DNA of 47,975 nucleotides from the IMG/VR virus record IMGVR_UViG_3300024520_000116, positions 1-47,975 of that record, one strand, 5' to 3'. This stretch comes from a virus. A program made the position numbers and the translations under genes. Under the pieces are notes generated by a model. It searched no databases, was not told where the DNA came from, and saw nothing but the letters and a program-made list of their open reading frames with translations. Shown here piece after piece: positions 35,846 through 43,562 of the stretch; position 1 is the first letter of the stretch; each line of letters starts with the position of its first letter.

Positions 35846-36369
35846 AGACAATCATCATGAGCGGCCCATCAAGTGCGGGCAAAGGCTACTGGATCAAGGA
35901 GCAGAAGTTCCCTCAAGGGCTGATCCTCTCGGCGGATCACTACTTCTACGGCTGGAGGGATGATTACGAGGGCATCCCTACGATGTCCCTGGATCAGACT
36001 GGAGAGTGGACGACCGACTATCCGCTCGGCGACTACAAGTTCGAGCAGGGCTTCGAGCACATCACTCAGGCCCACAGGAACTGTCGTCGAGCATTCCGGC
36101 GGGCCATGATCGAGGACATCCACGATGTGGTCATCATTGACAACACCAACACCTCGGCGGCGGAGAAGGCGGTCTACTACGACCACGCCTCGGACTACGG
36201 CGACGTGGAGATCGTTCGATTGGAGACATCATTGGAGGTGTGCTTGGAGCGTAACCACCACGACCTCCCGCCCTCTGTGATCGAGGACATGTGGGTCCGC
36301 CACCACGCTAAGGACGAGAAGGGGAATCTCGTCCACACAATGCCGTGGTGGAACACCGTGAATGGATAG
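35842..36369 (+). CDS. Polynucleotide kinase-like P-loop protein
   Basis: A 175-residue P-loop kinase. Walker A is IIMSGPSSAGKGY (4-16), then LILSADHYFYG (about 27-37), and DVVIIDNTNTSAAEKAVYY (about 94-112) is the D-N-T-N motif of the T4 Pnk 5'-kinase/zeta-like family. VEIVRLETSLEVCLERN carries the usual lid-preceding strand and Arg. It would add phosphate to a 5'-OH end of DNA or RNA, or act as another zeta-type kinase. It sits before sigma-like and ligase genes, so 5'-end preparation for the ligase at 36933 is a consistent role. There is no 3'-phosphatase domain as in T4 Pnk. Confidence 0.7.
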   Translation: MKTIIMSGPSSAGKGYWIKEQKFPQGLILSADHYFYGWRDDYEGIPTMSLDQTGEWTTDYPLGDYKFEQGFEHITQAHRNCRRAFRRAMIEDIHDVVIIDNTNTSAAEKAVYYDHASDYGDVEIVRLETSLEVCLERNHHDLPPSVIEDMWVRHHAKDEKGNLVHTMPWWNTVNG

Positions 36370-36946
36370 GGACGAGGCCGTGGCGGAGTATATGCCATAT
36401 GCAAAGGACCGGGCACGCTGGTGGGCCACCAAGCACCCGGCTCTCTGGGATGACATTCACGCTGCGGCCTACCTCGCCCTTGTTAAAGCCCTTAATGCCA
36501 GGGATACTGGACCTGGCATTAAGGGATTCATCTCTAAGTGTATCGACAATGAGATCACAAGTCTTCTAAGGGGGAATGACCTCATCAAGATTCCAACACG
36601 TGAGATTCAACGCAGAAAGAAAGGAGACCTGGGCTTCGACGATTTTCCCAAAGTTATACTGGTCGATGACCAAGAACTCCACGGACTACGCCGATCCAAT
36701 CGGCACCCAGCGTGGGTGGCCATATACATTAAGGATGTCTTTCGGCTCCTAGAGCTGACAGACCACGAACGAGAGATTCTGATTCTCAAATCTGACGGCT
36801 ACTCACTGAGTGAGATAGGTGAAAAGCTTAGCCGTGCCAAGTCTTCCCTCTCAGAGACTCTCGGAAATATCCGGGGGCGATACATCCGATTATTGCGGAC
36901 TCACCATGAGCTGCTACAACCAAGGAGCACTGATGAACAGGCGTGA
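36362..36946 (+). CDS. Sigma-factor-like protein
   Basis: A 194-residue protein with sigma-70-family layout. Residues 1-65 resemble region 2: YMPYAKDRARWWATKHPALWDDIHAAAYLALVKAL then GFISKCIDNEITSLLR. The last 70 residues resemble region 4: LLELTDHEREILILKSDGYSLSEIGEKL, with helix-turn-helix SRAKSSLSETLGNIRGRYI. The acidic/aromatic region 2.3 is reduced. It could redirect host RNA polymerase to phage late promoters, or be an extra-cytoplasmic-type regulator. It starts within the kinase stop and its own stop overlaps the ligase start. Confidence 0.6.
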   Translation: MDRDEAVAEYMPYAKDRARWWATKHPALWDDIHAAAYLALVKALNARDTGPGIKGFISKCIDNEITSLLRGNDLIKIPTREIQRRKKGDLGFDDFPKVILVDDQELHGLRRSNRHPAWVAIYIKDVFRLLELTDHEREILILKSDGYSLSEIGEKLSRAKSSLSETLGNIRGRYIRLLRTHHELLQPRSTDEQA

Positions 36947-37985
36947 ATTCCTCATGCTAGCCCAGACACTTAATACCCGTAAGCACGGTATCGGTGGCTG
37001 GTTCATGAGTGAAAAGCTCGACGGGATTCGTTGCCTTTGGGATGGCGGCATCAGCCGTGGGATGCTGAAGACCACTGTGCCTTGGGCGAACAACGATAAG
37101 GATGGGCGTTACAAGGTGCCACCTGTCTCTACTGGGCTATGGACACGCCTTGGGAACATTATCCATGCCCCTGATTGGTGGCTCGATAAGCTCCCACGGA
37201 TCGTACTAGACGGGGAGCTATGGCACGGTGTTCGTGGCCACGGGCAACGGCAGCCCTTAACACGGATTGTCAAACCCTTGATTCCTGGTCCGCGATGGGA
37301 CAGGGTCAAGTACTACGTCTTCGATATGCCCTCGATCTCGATGCTCTTCAAGGATGGGCTCGTTAAGGGCACGAACTTCACCAAGGTCTTCAAAGGTATC
37401 AAGCCTGATTACTCGGGACTTGAGTACACTCCGATGGGTGCGCTCCGCTTCGCCAATGTTGTGAAGCGCATGGCAGACTATCTTGATGGCGACATCGCTG
37501 TTGCCCATCCACAGGAACAGCTCTCCTTCCAGACCTCTGCGGCTGAGGCCCGCATGGAAGAGGAGATGAATCGTTTGGTTCCTCTTGAGGGTGAAGGCGT
37601 CATCCTCAGAAAGCCTGAGTCCTTCTGGACGCCTAAGCGATCCTGGAATCTGCTGAAGCACAAGGATGTTGACGATGATGAGGGCATCGTTACCGGCTAT
37701 ATCACTGGCCGTGAAACAGACAAGGGATCGAAGCTGCTCGGCCTCATGGGTGCCCTGATCCTGAACTACAACGGGCAGCGTCTGGAGCTGTCTGGGTTCA
37801 CGGACGCTGAGCGTTCTTGGCACTCAGACGACGCTTACCAGTGGTCCAAAGACAATCCTGGGGAGGAAGTTCCTTCCTGGATTTATTCATCGCACTTCCC
37901 GCGTGGAAGTACGGTAACCTTCCGTTACAGAGGTAAGACTCTGAGCGGTATCCCAAGCTGCGCCGCTTATTGGCGCAAGAGATGA
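36933..37985 (+). CDS. ATP-dependent DNA ligase
   Basis: A 350-residue ligase, about the size of T7 ligase. ATG 36933 has AAGGAG seven bases upstream and overlaps the sigma-like gene by 14 bases. Motif I is SEKLDGIRCLW with the adenylated Lys28. RIVLDGELWHG is motif III, EGEGVILRKPES motif IV, and SWNLLKHKDVD motif V. The C-terminal third is the OB-type domain, ending with TVTFRYRGKTLSG. The enzyme should seal nicks using ATP, joining Okazaki fragments. It is complete at both ends. Confidence 0.85.
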   Translation: MNRREFLMLAQTLNTRKHGIGGWFMSEKLDGIRCLWDGGISRGMLKTTVPWANNDKDGRYKVPPVSTGLWTRLGNIIHAPDWWLDKLPRIVLDGELWHGVRGHGQRQPLTRIVKPLIPGPRWDRVKYYVFDMPSISMLFKDGLVKGTNFTKVFKGIKPDYSGLEYTPMGALRFANVVKRMADYLDGDIAVAHPQEQLSFQTSAAEARMEEEMNRLVPLEGEGVILRKPESFWTPKRSWNLLKHKDVDDDEGIVTGYITGRETDKGSKLLGLMGALILNYNGQRLELSGFTDAERSWHSDDAYQWSKDNPGEEVPSWIYSSHFPRGSTVTFRYRGKTLSGIPSCAAYWRKR

Positions 37986-38296
37986 CGATGAAGTATTATC
38001 ACATGGAGGTCTCAGCGACCGGACGCTTTGCGTTCGTTCCCGCTGAGTTTGGACGCTACCTCAGGACGCACATCTGTGTCCTATTCGTAGATTGTGGGAA
38101 CAAGCTCTGCGGAGCGAAGAAGAAGAATCCGTGTATTAGTCTGACTAAGCTCGCGAAGTTCGACACGCGGATTCCTCAGGTCAAGGTTTGCATGGAACGG
38201 ATGCAAGCCTACAGGACCTACCAGGCGGGGCTGCCACAGGTCGATGTGACCGGCAAGATCCTGAAGATCAAGAAGGGAGGCCGTCGCAGTGGGTAA
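37982..38296 (+). CDS. Unknown small basic protein
   Basis: A 104-residue protein; ATG 37982 overlaps the ligase TGA. It has HICVLFVDCGNKLCGAKKKNPC in the middle, with three Cys and basic residues, and ends KILKIKKGGRRSG. The Lys/Arg content suggests nucleic-acid contact. No known family is seen. Its end overlaps the next start by eight bases. Confidence 0.45.
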   Translation: MTMKYYHMEVSATGRFAFVPAEFGRYLRTHICVLFVDCGNKLCGAKKKNPCISLTKLAKFDTRIPQVKVCMERMQAYRTYQAGLPQVDVTGKILKIKKGGRRSG

Positions 38297-38696
38297 GAAG
38301 AGACCGACCGGACCAATGGTCCCGATCACCGATGATGACATCACGAACCTCAAGTACATTCGAGACGCGTCCAGTTCGCTCAGAGTAATGGCTGAGTGGA
38401 CGGGCTTCTCGCAAGCTTCTCTGCGAAACTGGCTCAAGGGCGAAGAGGTCGAGATGCACTGGCGTGAGAGCGTCAAGAAGAAGATCGCTAAGGTCGCCCA
38501 CGATCTGAACCCCGAGCCCGTGGCTAAGCCCTGTGGGGCTGTGTTCAAGAGTGAGCATCCGCTCATGTTCGCCTACAAGCGAGTGAAGAGGCTCATCAAC
38601 GAGTCAACGAACGATGCCGTCATCGATTCCCTCGGGGCCGTTGCCGGCACCTTGGCAATGGAGATGATCGACGATCAGCTTCGAGGTGAGGCATGA
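38289..38696 (+). CDS. Small HTH protein
   Basis: A 135-residue protein from GTG 38289. Residues 20-55 (DDITNLKYIRDASSSLRVMAEWTGFSQASLRNWLKG) look like a Cro/C1-type helix-turn-helix: the turn is at AEWTGFSQASLRNW. The remainder is helical (SVKKKIAKVAHDL and MFAYKRVKRLINEST). It probably binds DNA as a regulator. Its end overlaps the next gene by four bases. Confidence 0.5.
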   Translation: MGKKRPTGPMVPITDDDITNLKYIRDASSSLRVMAEWTGFSQASLRNWLKGEEVEMHWRESVKKKIAKVAHDLNPEPVAKPCGAVFKSEHPLMFAYKRVKRLINESTNDAVIDSLGAVAGTLAMEMIDDQLRGEA

Positions 38697-38944
38697 GCCT
38701 CAGACACGACGTGCTTCGAGCACTGGAAGCCAGTAAGCTCAACGAGGAAGCCAAGGACCTTGGTCCTGAGGAGCTGAGGGCCAAGTACGGGCAGCTCTGG
38801 GACACCGCTGCCATGCAGCGTGACTACACGGTAGATGGATTCGCAGCACCTTTCGTAGTGGTGGTGCGTAAGAGCGATGGCGTCAAGGGCACACTCGCCT
38901 TCAGCCACAACCCCCGCTGGTATCACAGCTTCAAGGAGGCGTAG
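38693..38944 (+). CDS. 83-residue protein, unknown
   Basis: An 83-residue protein starting in an ATGA overlap. It has a helical N-terminus (VLRALEASKLNEEAKDLGPEELR) and a beta-like C-terminus (FVVVVRKSDGVKGTLAFSHNPRW). No motif or membrane segment is visible. Its ends are adjacent to neighbours with one-base spacing. It is likely real by tiling; function unknown. Confidence 0.5.
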   Translation: MSLRHDVLRALEASKLNEEAKDLGPEELRAKYGQLWDTAAMQRDYTVDGFAAPFVVVVRKSDGVKGTLAFSHNPRWYHSFKEA

Positions 38945-38945
38945 C

Positions 38946-39182
38946 ATGGCCGAGCGTGAGAAGATGCGGGCCACCGACAACTGGCCCTTGTGGCCTAAGC
39001 TTCCGGTGAAGCGTCGATCCAAGACCGGGCTTCCCGGGATCGGAGTCATCCTCGCTCAGGACGTAGAGTCCGATGGCGAGATCAAGCTCTACAGCGGCAA
39101 CGTCTTTACGGATCTCGGAACGGTCGTCGAGACGTTCCCGAGTCTCGATGCGTTGCTGGATGCCGGTTGGGTGGGTGATTGA
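38946..39182 (+). CDS. 78-residue protein, unknown
   Basis: A 78-residue protein; ATG 38946 follows the previous stop by one base. The N-terminus is basic (MAEREKMRAT, KRRSKTG) and the rest is acidic and beta-like (GVILAQDVESDGEIKLYSG, FPSLDALLDAGWVGD). An upstream in-frame ATG (38877) would overlap the previous gene by 68 bases and was rejected. The TGA overlaps the next ATG by one base. Function not known. Confidence 0.5.
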   Translation: MAEREKMRATDNWPLWPKLPVKRRSKTGLPGIGVILAQDVESDGEIKLYSGNVFTDLGTVVETFPSLDALLDAGWVGD

Positions 39183-39523
39183 TGAAGGTCATCTGCAAGC
39201 ACTGCGGCTCCGAGGCACATAGCAAGTGTCCGTGGAGCCGGACCGTGTTCCCTAGTGAGTCTTCCAGGGAGGAGAGCGACTTCTGGCAGGGGATGGGCTT
39301 CAAGCTCGAGCCTGCCGGACAGGGTTGGAGCGAGGGGACGATGCGACTTAGCGTCACGATGCTCGTCTTCGGCGAGTCAGAGGAGGAGGCCATGCGTCGG
39401 TTCATTCTGAAGATGCGCTCCATCCCTAAGGAGGAGATGGACAAGTATCTGTGCAAGCACAAGTACGAGCATACAATGGACTGTCCGTTCTGCTCGTTCA
39501 AGATGGAGGCATCATGCAAGTAG
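39182..39523 (+). CDS. Small Cys-rich protein
   Basis: A 113-residue protein from ATG 39182. It begins MKVICKHCGSEAHSKCPWS, a clear zinc-knuckle (C-x2-C-x6-C), and ends CPFCSFKMEASC with a second Cys pair. The middle (RLSVTMLVFGESEEEAMRRFILKMR) is a strand followed by a helix. A TTG three bases earlier is an alternative start. The end overlaps the next gene by ten bases. Confidence 0.5.
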   Translation: MKVICKHCGSEAHSKCPWSRTVFPSESSREESDFWQGMGFKLEPAGQGWSEGTMRLSVTMLVFGESEEEAMRRFILKMRSIPKEEMDKYLCKHKYEHTMDCPFCSFKMEASCK

Positions 39524-39840
39524 GTGACTGGGCCTACTGTGAGGATGAGGACATCCACTTCAAGGTCCTCGCGACCAAGGACTTCCTCCTCCAGAAGAAC
39601 GTGACGGTTTGGATTAACCAAGCACGCTGCGTGAAGGTGAGTCTTGAGGAGTGCCGACGCTGCCATAAGCAGGTGCCTCAAGGACAGGTCAGCGAACGTT
39701 ACAGCTTCACGGTGTATGCCGGGAAGATGTGCGATGAATGTGCTTACAACAGCTATCGGGACCACTGTGGTCTCGATGGAGGGCAGGGGAACCCTGCGGA
39801 TTTGGATGAAGAACTCGAACCCGACGATTGGGGACTCTAA
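39514..39840 (+). CDS. Small Cys-rich protein
   Basis: A 108-residue protein from ATG 39514. It starts MQVGDWAYCEDEDIHFKVLA and then shows ECRRCHKQV and KMCDECAYN, two Cys pairs for a zinc site, and an acidic C-terminus (LDEELEPDDWGL). The first part is SH3-like in hydrophobic pattern. It overlaps the previous gene by ten bases and the next start by one base. Confidence 0.5.
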   Translation: MQVGDWAYCEDEDIHFKVLATKDFLLQKNVTVWINQARCVKVSLEECRRCHKQVPQGQVSERYSFTVYAGKMCDECAYNSYRDHCGLDGGQGNPADLDEELEPDDWGL

Positions 39841-39953
39841 TGACCGTTATCTACCTTGCAATCGGGATCATCAGTCTTATCATGGTCTTCGCCCAGGCTC
39901 AGCTGTTCGAAATCAAGGAGATCCTGAAGGAGATCCGTGATTCCCGATCTTAA
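39840..39953 (+). CDS. 37-residue membrane protein
   Basis: A 37-residue protein from ATG 39840 (TAATG junction). Residues 3-18 (VIYLAIGIISLIMVFA) form a single membrane helix, followed by a charged helix (FEIKEILKEIRDSRS). Its end overlaps the GTG start of the next gene by 17 bases. A small phage membrane protein of this type can be an inhibitor or a lysis-control factor; the sequence does not say which. Confidence 0.45.
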   Translation: MTVIYLAIGIISLIMVFAQAQLFEIKEILKEIRDSRS

Positions 39954-40119
39954 AATCTTTGATCTGGTGCTCATCATGGTAGATGGGCGTGCGATCCGGA
40001 TCAATAACCTTCCTGCGGTTTCTTATAAGGAACTGCAAGACCACATCCTCAATACGCATGAGGGTATCAAGACGATGATCGTCAAGGAGCAAACAAATGG
40101 AGATTCCAGAACTGTTTAG
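39937..40119 (+). CDS. 60-residue protein, unknown
   Basis: A 60-residue protein from GTG 39937. It has a hydrophobic strand (FDLVLIMVDGRAIRINNL) then a helix (YKELQDHILNTHEGIKTM). It overlaps both neighbours (17 and 23 bases). The order (strand-turn-strand-helix) resembles a small alpha/beta protein; no family is recognised. Confidence 0.4.
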   Translation: MIPDLKIFDLVLIMVDGRAIRINNLPAVSYKELQDHILNTHEGIKTMIVKEQTNGDSRTV

Positions 40120-40315
40120 GACTCAGATGAGGGGCCGAGCCCGGAGGGCATTTAACGGTGAGACGGTTCACCGGATCACTGAGGTCTCCGTGACCTCGCT
40201 AATCTATCGGATGCCGTCATCGTTGTTCGACGTTGCCCGGCGACAGGGTCCCAAGGTCATGATCCGCAAGGACAAGGTCGGACGGATCTACATCCCTCGG
40301 AGTGTTGATCTATGA
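40097..40315 (+). CDS. 72-residue basic protein
   Basis: A 72-residue protein rich in Arg/Lys (RTQMRGRARRAFN and VARRQGPKVMIRKDKVGRI). It overlaps the preceding small gene by 23 bases and the next by four. The composition and size fit a nucleic-acid-binding accessory, but no motif is identified. It ends with YIPRSVDL. Confidence 0.45.
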   Translation: MEIPELFRTQMRGRARRAFNGETVHRITEVSVTSLIYRMPSSLFDVARRQGPKVMIRKDKVGRIYIPRSVDL

Positions 40316-40545
40316 AGTTGAATGGTAAGGGTGAGCCGATACCCGCAGAGAAGACGGCAGAGATCGATGAGTTCATCAAGACGAACATGGGCGTCGATCG
40401 CGTATCCTGTATCAAGCGAGGCGTCTGTGTCCCTAAGCCTTGGGGCTGCGGGAAGCTCAGTGGTCCCTTCAAGAACGTCCTCTCCAAGACGGAGTACACG
40501 ATCAGTGGCCTGTGTCAGAAGTGTCAGGACAGGATCTTCGGATGA
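40312..40545 (+). CDS. 77-residue Cys-containing protein
   Basis: A 77-residue protein with two Cys groups: SCIKRGVCVPKPWGCGK (about 32-48) and GLCQKCQDRIFG at the end, forming a likely zinc site. The N-terminus is helical and acidic (AEKTAEIDEFIKTNMG). It starts in an ATGA overlap and ends in one with the next gene. Function unknown. Confidence 0.5.
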   Translation: MKLNGKGEPIPAEKTAEIDEFIKTNMGVDRVSCIKRGVCVPKPWGCGKLSGPFKNVLSKTEYTISGLCQKCQDRIFG

Positions 40546-40757
40546 TTGCAACTGAGACACAACCGGCCCCGCCGACCACCAAGGATGCCCGCATCCGGCA
40601 CTACGTTCAGCGGCTCTCCCCGAAAGGGGAGGTGCCCGTTGTGTGGTCGAAGATCGCGCTGTGTGGTACTGAGATCCAAGAAGTCTTTGTTGACCAGAAT
40701 GGTGAGATCTGTCAGGCGTGTGTTGACGAGTCGCGCCGTCGGCCAGTGGAAACATGA
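40542..40757 (+). CDS. 71-residue protein, unknown
   Basis: A 71-residue protein from ATG 40542 in an ATGA overlap. It begins MIATETQPAPPTTKDARI, has a strand (GEVPVVWSKIALCG), and ends with EICQACVDESRRR, a C-x-x-C. Two Cys plus an earlier Cys may bind metal. It overlaps the following gene by four bases. Confidence 0.45.
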   Translation: MIATETQPAPPTTKDARIRHYVQRLSPKGEVPVVWSKIALCGTEIQEVFVDQNGEICQACVDESRRRPVET

Positions 40758-41686
40758 GCTGGATACGGAACCACGTTCGTCATTACGTTGTGCCTGGCAT
40801 CTTCGCGATTGCTAAGGCGCATCGTAAGACGCAACCAGATCCTCGCTACTGGAACATGAAGGACGTGAATGTTGTGGACCGGAAGTATCCTGTCCGCAAT
40901 CTCCGCCCTGCGAAGGGCTTCAAGACTAAGGAACTTGGGCTAATCTGGGCCGCACTTAGGTCCTGTGGGTATGCTCCATACGTTCACCCGACCACCACGT
41001 ACCACCTCTCCACGATGACGCCAGTGATTGCTCGGTCAATCTATGGTGTTGAGGAGGACCTGGAGAACGTCATCCACACGATGGTGAAGAATAGCTTCAA
41101 GGCCCTGCGAAGAATACTGAAGAAGCCGGGTCGTCGGCTGATTCTTCCTGGTCGTGATGTCTGGTTATGGAGTGTCATGTGTCACAAGATGGGCATTGAC
41201 CACGTATTCGATGCTCGCATCAGTCGTGGCGTTGCTCGGGATCATAAGGTGTTGGCGAAGATCATCCAGCCCTGGCACCTTAACCAGAATACGATCATCT
41301 TCGATACCGGTTTCGCGGGTTCGATCTACAATCATATCTGTGCAGCATCTCGGAAGACGCCCATCAACCTGATGCTGTCGACCCATCGGCTTGCTCCTAA
41401 TGGTAAGAGCGAACAGCTCTTCCCGAATCATAAAGGCGCACGTGCAAAGGCCCTAGCGATTGAGTACCTCCCTAAGTACCAGAAGACTGGGACCATTCGT
41501 GGTGATAAGCCTGTCCAATGGCTTGGAACACTCGATGAGTTCATCAGGGCCGCGATCCTAACCATTTGGTTCTGGCACTATGAGTCACCTGCCTGGATTG
41601 CGCGAGGTGACCGTAAATGTAAAGTTGTTGACTGTTACTGCAAGTCCTGTGCACTGTGGAAGGAGGCACCCATGCCTACCGTGTAA
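40754..41686 (+). CDS. Conserved-looking protein of unknown function
   Basis: A 310-residue protein, the last gene of the run. Motifs visible: RRLILPGRDVWLWSVMCH (about 127-144), VFDARISRGVARDHKVL (about 152-168) and TIIFDTGFAGSIYNHI (about 180-195). The R-D, I-S-R-x-V-A-R and D-T-G-F-A-G-S series is reminiscent of P-loop-less phosphotransfer or HAD-like folds, but I cannot place it. The C-terminus has CKVVDCYCKSCALW, a Cys cluster. A kinase, phosphatase or nuclease role is possible; none is demonstrated. It starts in an ATGA overlap and precedes the 475-bp non-coding region. Confidence 0.45.
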   Translation: MSWIRNHVRHYVVPGIFAIAKAHRKTQPDPRYWNMKDVNVVDRKYPVRNLRPAKGFKTKELGLIWAALRSCGYAPYVHPTTTYHLSTMTPVIARSIYGVEEDLENVIHTMVKNSFKALRRILKKPGRRLILPGRDVWLWSVMCHKMGIDHVFDARISRGVARDHKVLAKIIQPWHLNQNTIIFDTGFAGSIYNHICAASRKTPINLMLSTHRLAPNGKSEQLFPNHKGARAKALAIEYLPKYQKTGTIRGDKPVQWLGTLDEFIRAAILTIWFWHYESPAWIARGDRKCKVVDCYCKSCALWKEAPMPTV

Positions 41687-41942
41687 TTCTTCTTAATATG
41701 TGACGACGTCCGTTGGACAAACTTAATGCTTAGACACCACCGTAAGTGACCCGGCCTGGATAGGATCCCTCGCCCACGTAAACGCGGTTAGTAGGGCTGA
41801 CAGCCTGAATTATCTCAACCCCGGAGGAACACATGTTCCCGCACTTCACCGAATATATAACCACCTACCTCGAGTAGGTCGCTAAGACAGTTGCCATAGT
41901 AATGCTACCAGATGCAACCATCATGAATACGGCGATATATGA

Positions 41943-41970
41943 TTGACACTGGCCAGTAAGATCCTATATC
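41943..41970 (+). promoter_or_regulatory. Sigma70-like promoter
   Basis: TTGACA (41943-41948) matches the -35 consensus exactly. After 16 bases comes TATATC (41965-41970), matching four of six -10 positions. It would start a transcript about 41977, running about 185 bases of leader before the nuclease gene at 42162. It is the best promoter-like pair seen on this strand in the window. Confidence 0.45.
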
Positions 41971-42047
41971 AGTATTACCTGGGCGATAGCCCTCGTGCCT
42001 TTTCAAGCGGTGGTCAGTAGTGTTCAGCACGAATTGTAAGGGATTGC

Positions 42048-42144
42048 TATGGACAAACGACTAGACTAGTGGACGCTCTGGTCATGCCCCTACGGGGGCT
42101 GGCCTGGCTGACTTATCAAACCCAACCGGACGCTATTGTCCATA
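42048..42144. repeat. 9-bp inverted repeat TATGGACAA/TTGTCCATA
   Basis: TATGGACAA (42048-42056) and TTGTCCATA (42136-42144) are exact reverse complements, 79 bases apart. Between them are the ACTAG-A-CTAGT and GCCCC-TACG-GGGGC hairpins, so the whole may be one RNA domain closed by this stem. It ends 17 bases before the RecB-like gene start. Confidence 0.45.
42086..42099 (+). ncRNA. UNCG-type hairpin GCCCC-TACG-GGGGC
   Basis: GCCCC (42086-42090) pairs with GGGGC (42095-42099) around a C(UACG)G loop, the very stable UNCG class. It has no following U-run, so it is not a usual terminator. It is likely part of a folded leader or small RNA. Confidence 0.4.
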
Positions 42145-42161
42145 AGAGCAAAGTATGAGTA

Positions 42162-43157
42162 ATGAGAATCCCACGCTATCTCTCCAATACCAGTATCCAA
42201 CTGTTCTACTCCGACCGTATGGAGTTTTACCTCAAGTACCTTGCTGACGAGCGACCACCACGCTTCAAGCAGACACAGCCGATGTCCGTCGGCTCAGCGT
42301 TTGATGCGTTCGTCAAGAACTATATCCTCTTGCGCTTAGTGGGTAAGGACTCACTACCAGAGGAGTTTGAGCTTGATGTGATCTTCACAACCCAGGTGGA
42401 GGAGCAGCATCGAGTATGGGCGCGTGAGGCTGGGGAGTATGTCTTCAATTGCTACAAGCGTAGCGGAGCACTCGCCGACCTGATGTTCGAACTCGGTAAG
42501 GCTGCCGAGCAACCACGTTTCGAGTTCACTGTCGAGCGAACAATCGACGGTATCCCGCTACTTGGGAAGCCGGATGTCTGGTTCGTCGTTGACGGGATGC
42601 AAGTGTTGATTGACTGGAAGGTTAACGGCTACTGCTCCCGCTCGTCTGTGTCGCCCCGAAAGGGTTACATTAAGCTGGTCGACGGATGGGATCATCAGAA
42701 ACAGAAACCGTCACGGAATCACAGGGCACCACACAAGGACGCCCAGATCATCATGGTCAAGGGTATCCAGATCAACGCGGCTATCTTCCTTGAGGATGTC
42801 GATAGCAAGTGGGCCGATCAGACCTGCCTCTACGGCTGGCTCATGGGTGCCGAGATCGGAGAGAAATTCCTCACTGGTATCGACCAGATTGTAGGTAAGC
42901 CCAACCCAGGAGGGAAGCCGTGGCTGCGGATCGCACGCCATCGGACCCGAGTGAGTGAAGGGTATCAACGGCTTCTTTGGAAGCGTATCAAACATGTTTG
43001 GGACACTATCCAGTCCGGTCATATCTTCGACGATATGCCAAAAGAGAAGTCCATCGAGCGTCAAGCGATGCTCGATGATTACCACAAAGCCTACGAAGGC
43101 GATGACCCCAACGAGAAATGGTTCAGGGAGGCTACCCGTGACCGACGAGGATTCTAA
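42162..43157 (+). CDS. RecB-like PD-(D/E)XK nuclease
   Basis: A 331-residue PD-(D/E)xK nuclease of the RecB/Cas4-like type. LSNTSIQLFYSDRMEFYLKYL opens it as in RecB-family nucleases. MSVGSAFDAFVKNYI is the helix with the first site. GIPLLGKPDVWFVVDGMQVLIDWKVNGY (about 131-158) contains G-x-x-D and D-W-K motifs, giving the D-(D/E)xK set. It would degrade or trim DNA ends in recombination, or act like phage exonucleases. No Cas4 iron-sulfur Cys cluster is visible. ATG 42162 is used. It ends 20 bases inside the next gene. Confidence 0.75.
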   Translation: MRIPRYLSNTSIQLFYSDRMEFYLKYLADERPPRFKQTQPMSVGSAFDAFVKNYILLRLVGKDSLPEEFELDVIFTTQVEEQHRVWAREAGEYVFNCYKRSGALADLMFELGKAAEQPRFEFTVERTIDGIPLLGKPDVWFVVDGMQVLIDWKVNGYCSRSSVSPRKGYIKLVDGWDHQKQKPSRNHRAPHKDAQIIMVKGIQINAAIFLEDVDSKWADQTCLYGWLMGAEIGEKFLTGIDQIVGKPNPGGKPWLRIARHRTRVSEGYQRLLWKRIKHVWDTIQSGHIFDDMPKEKSIERQAMLDDYHKAYEGDDPNEKWFREATRDRRGF

Positions 43158-43554
43158 GAAACGCTCACTCTACATGACGAGTGAAGTTGCAACTGAGCTG
43201 CATCAGCAGAAGAAGAACGTAATCCAGAAGCGCATGGAAGAGCGTATCGCCTTGGAAGAGGAGAAGCTCGACAGGCGCAGAGCCAAGCAAGAGCAGCAGC
43301 TCGCCAAGGTAGCAAAGAAGAAGGCTCTCAAGCGTGACGCCAAGGACAGTGAGCGATCCCTGGCTCTGGCATGTATCTCTCTGGAGACAGCAATCGAGGA
43401 GGAGGCCGATGACAGCATCGTCGAACTCCGCTCACAGCGATTGCGTGAATCGTGGGACAACAGTCGTAAGGCGTGGGCTCTGTTGAGTCGAACACGCCGC
43501 AAGGAACGTGACCGGCATCTTCGGCGTCGGGCAAAGGGCCTTCTGGGCCTCTAG
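43138..43554 (+). CDS. Basic coiled-coil protein
   Basis: A 138-residue protein. GTG 43138 is preferred because GGGAGG lies six bases upstream and it overlaps the nuclease stop by 20 bases. Almost the whole protein is charged helix (EERIALEEEKLDRRRAKQEQ, then KVAKKKALKRDAK), ending KERDRHLRRRAKGLLGL. No other domain is seen. It is probably a coiled-coil partner or assembly factor of the adjacent nuclease or the following protein. Confidence 0.5.
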   Translation: MTDEDSKKRSLYMTSEVATELHQQKKNVIQKRMEERIALEEEKLDRRRAKQEQQLAKVAKKKALKRDAKDSERSLALACISLETAIEEEADDSIVELRSQRLRESWDNSRKAWALLSRTRRKERDRHLRRRAKGLLGL

Positions 43555-43562
43555 GAGACAGC

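Larger units (their letters stand above)
41687..42161. other. 475-bp structured non-coding region
   Basis: No supported coding frame lies here. The sequence has many short inverted repeats that could fold as RNA: GTCC-GTT-GGAC (41708-41718), GGAACA-CA-TGTTCC (41826-41839), ACCTAC-CTCGA-GTAGGT (41863-41879), TCGTGC...GCACGA (41993-42032), ACTAG-A-CTAGT (42060-42070) and GCCCC-TACG-GGGGC (42086-42099; a UNCG-type loop). A 9-bp inverted repeat brackets 42048-42144. A sigma70-like promoter is in the middle (41943-41970). A regulatory RNA, the leader of the RecB-like gene, or an origin-like element could fit. No tRNA could be fitted by eye. Confidence 0.5.

Noticed and set aside
41687-42161. Group I intron or tmRNA in the non-coding gap
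   Set aside because: No P7-like core, splice junction inside a gene, or tRNA-like half with tag frame could be fitted by eye.
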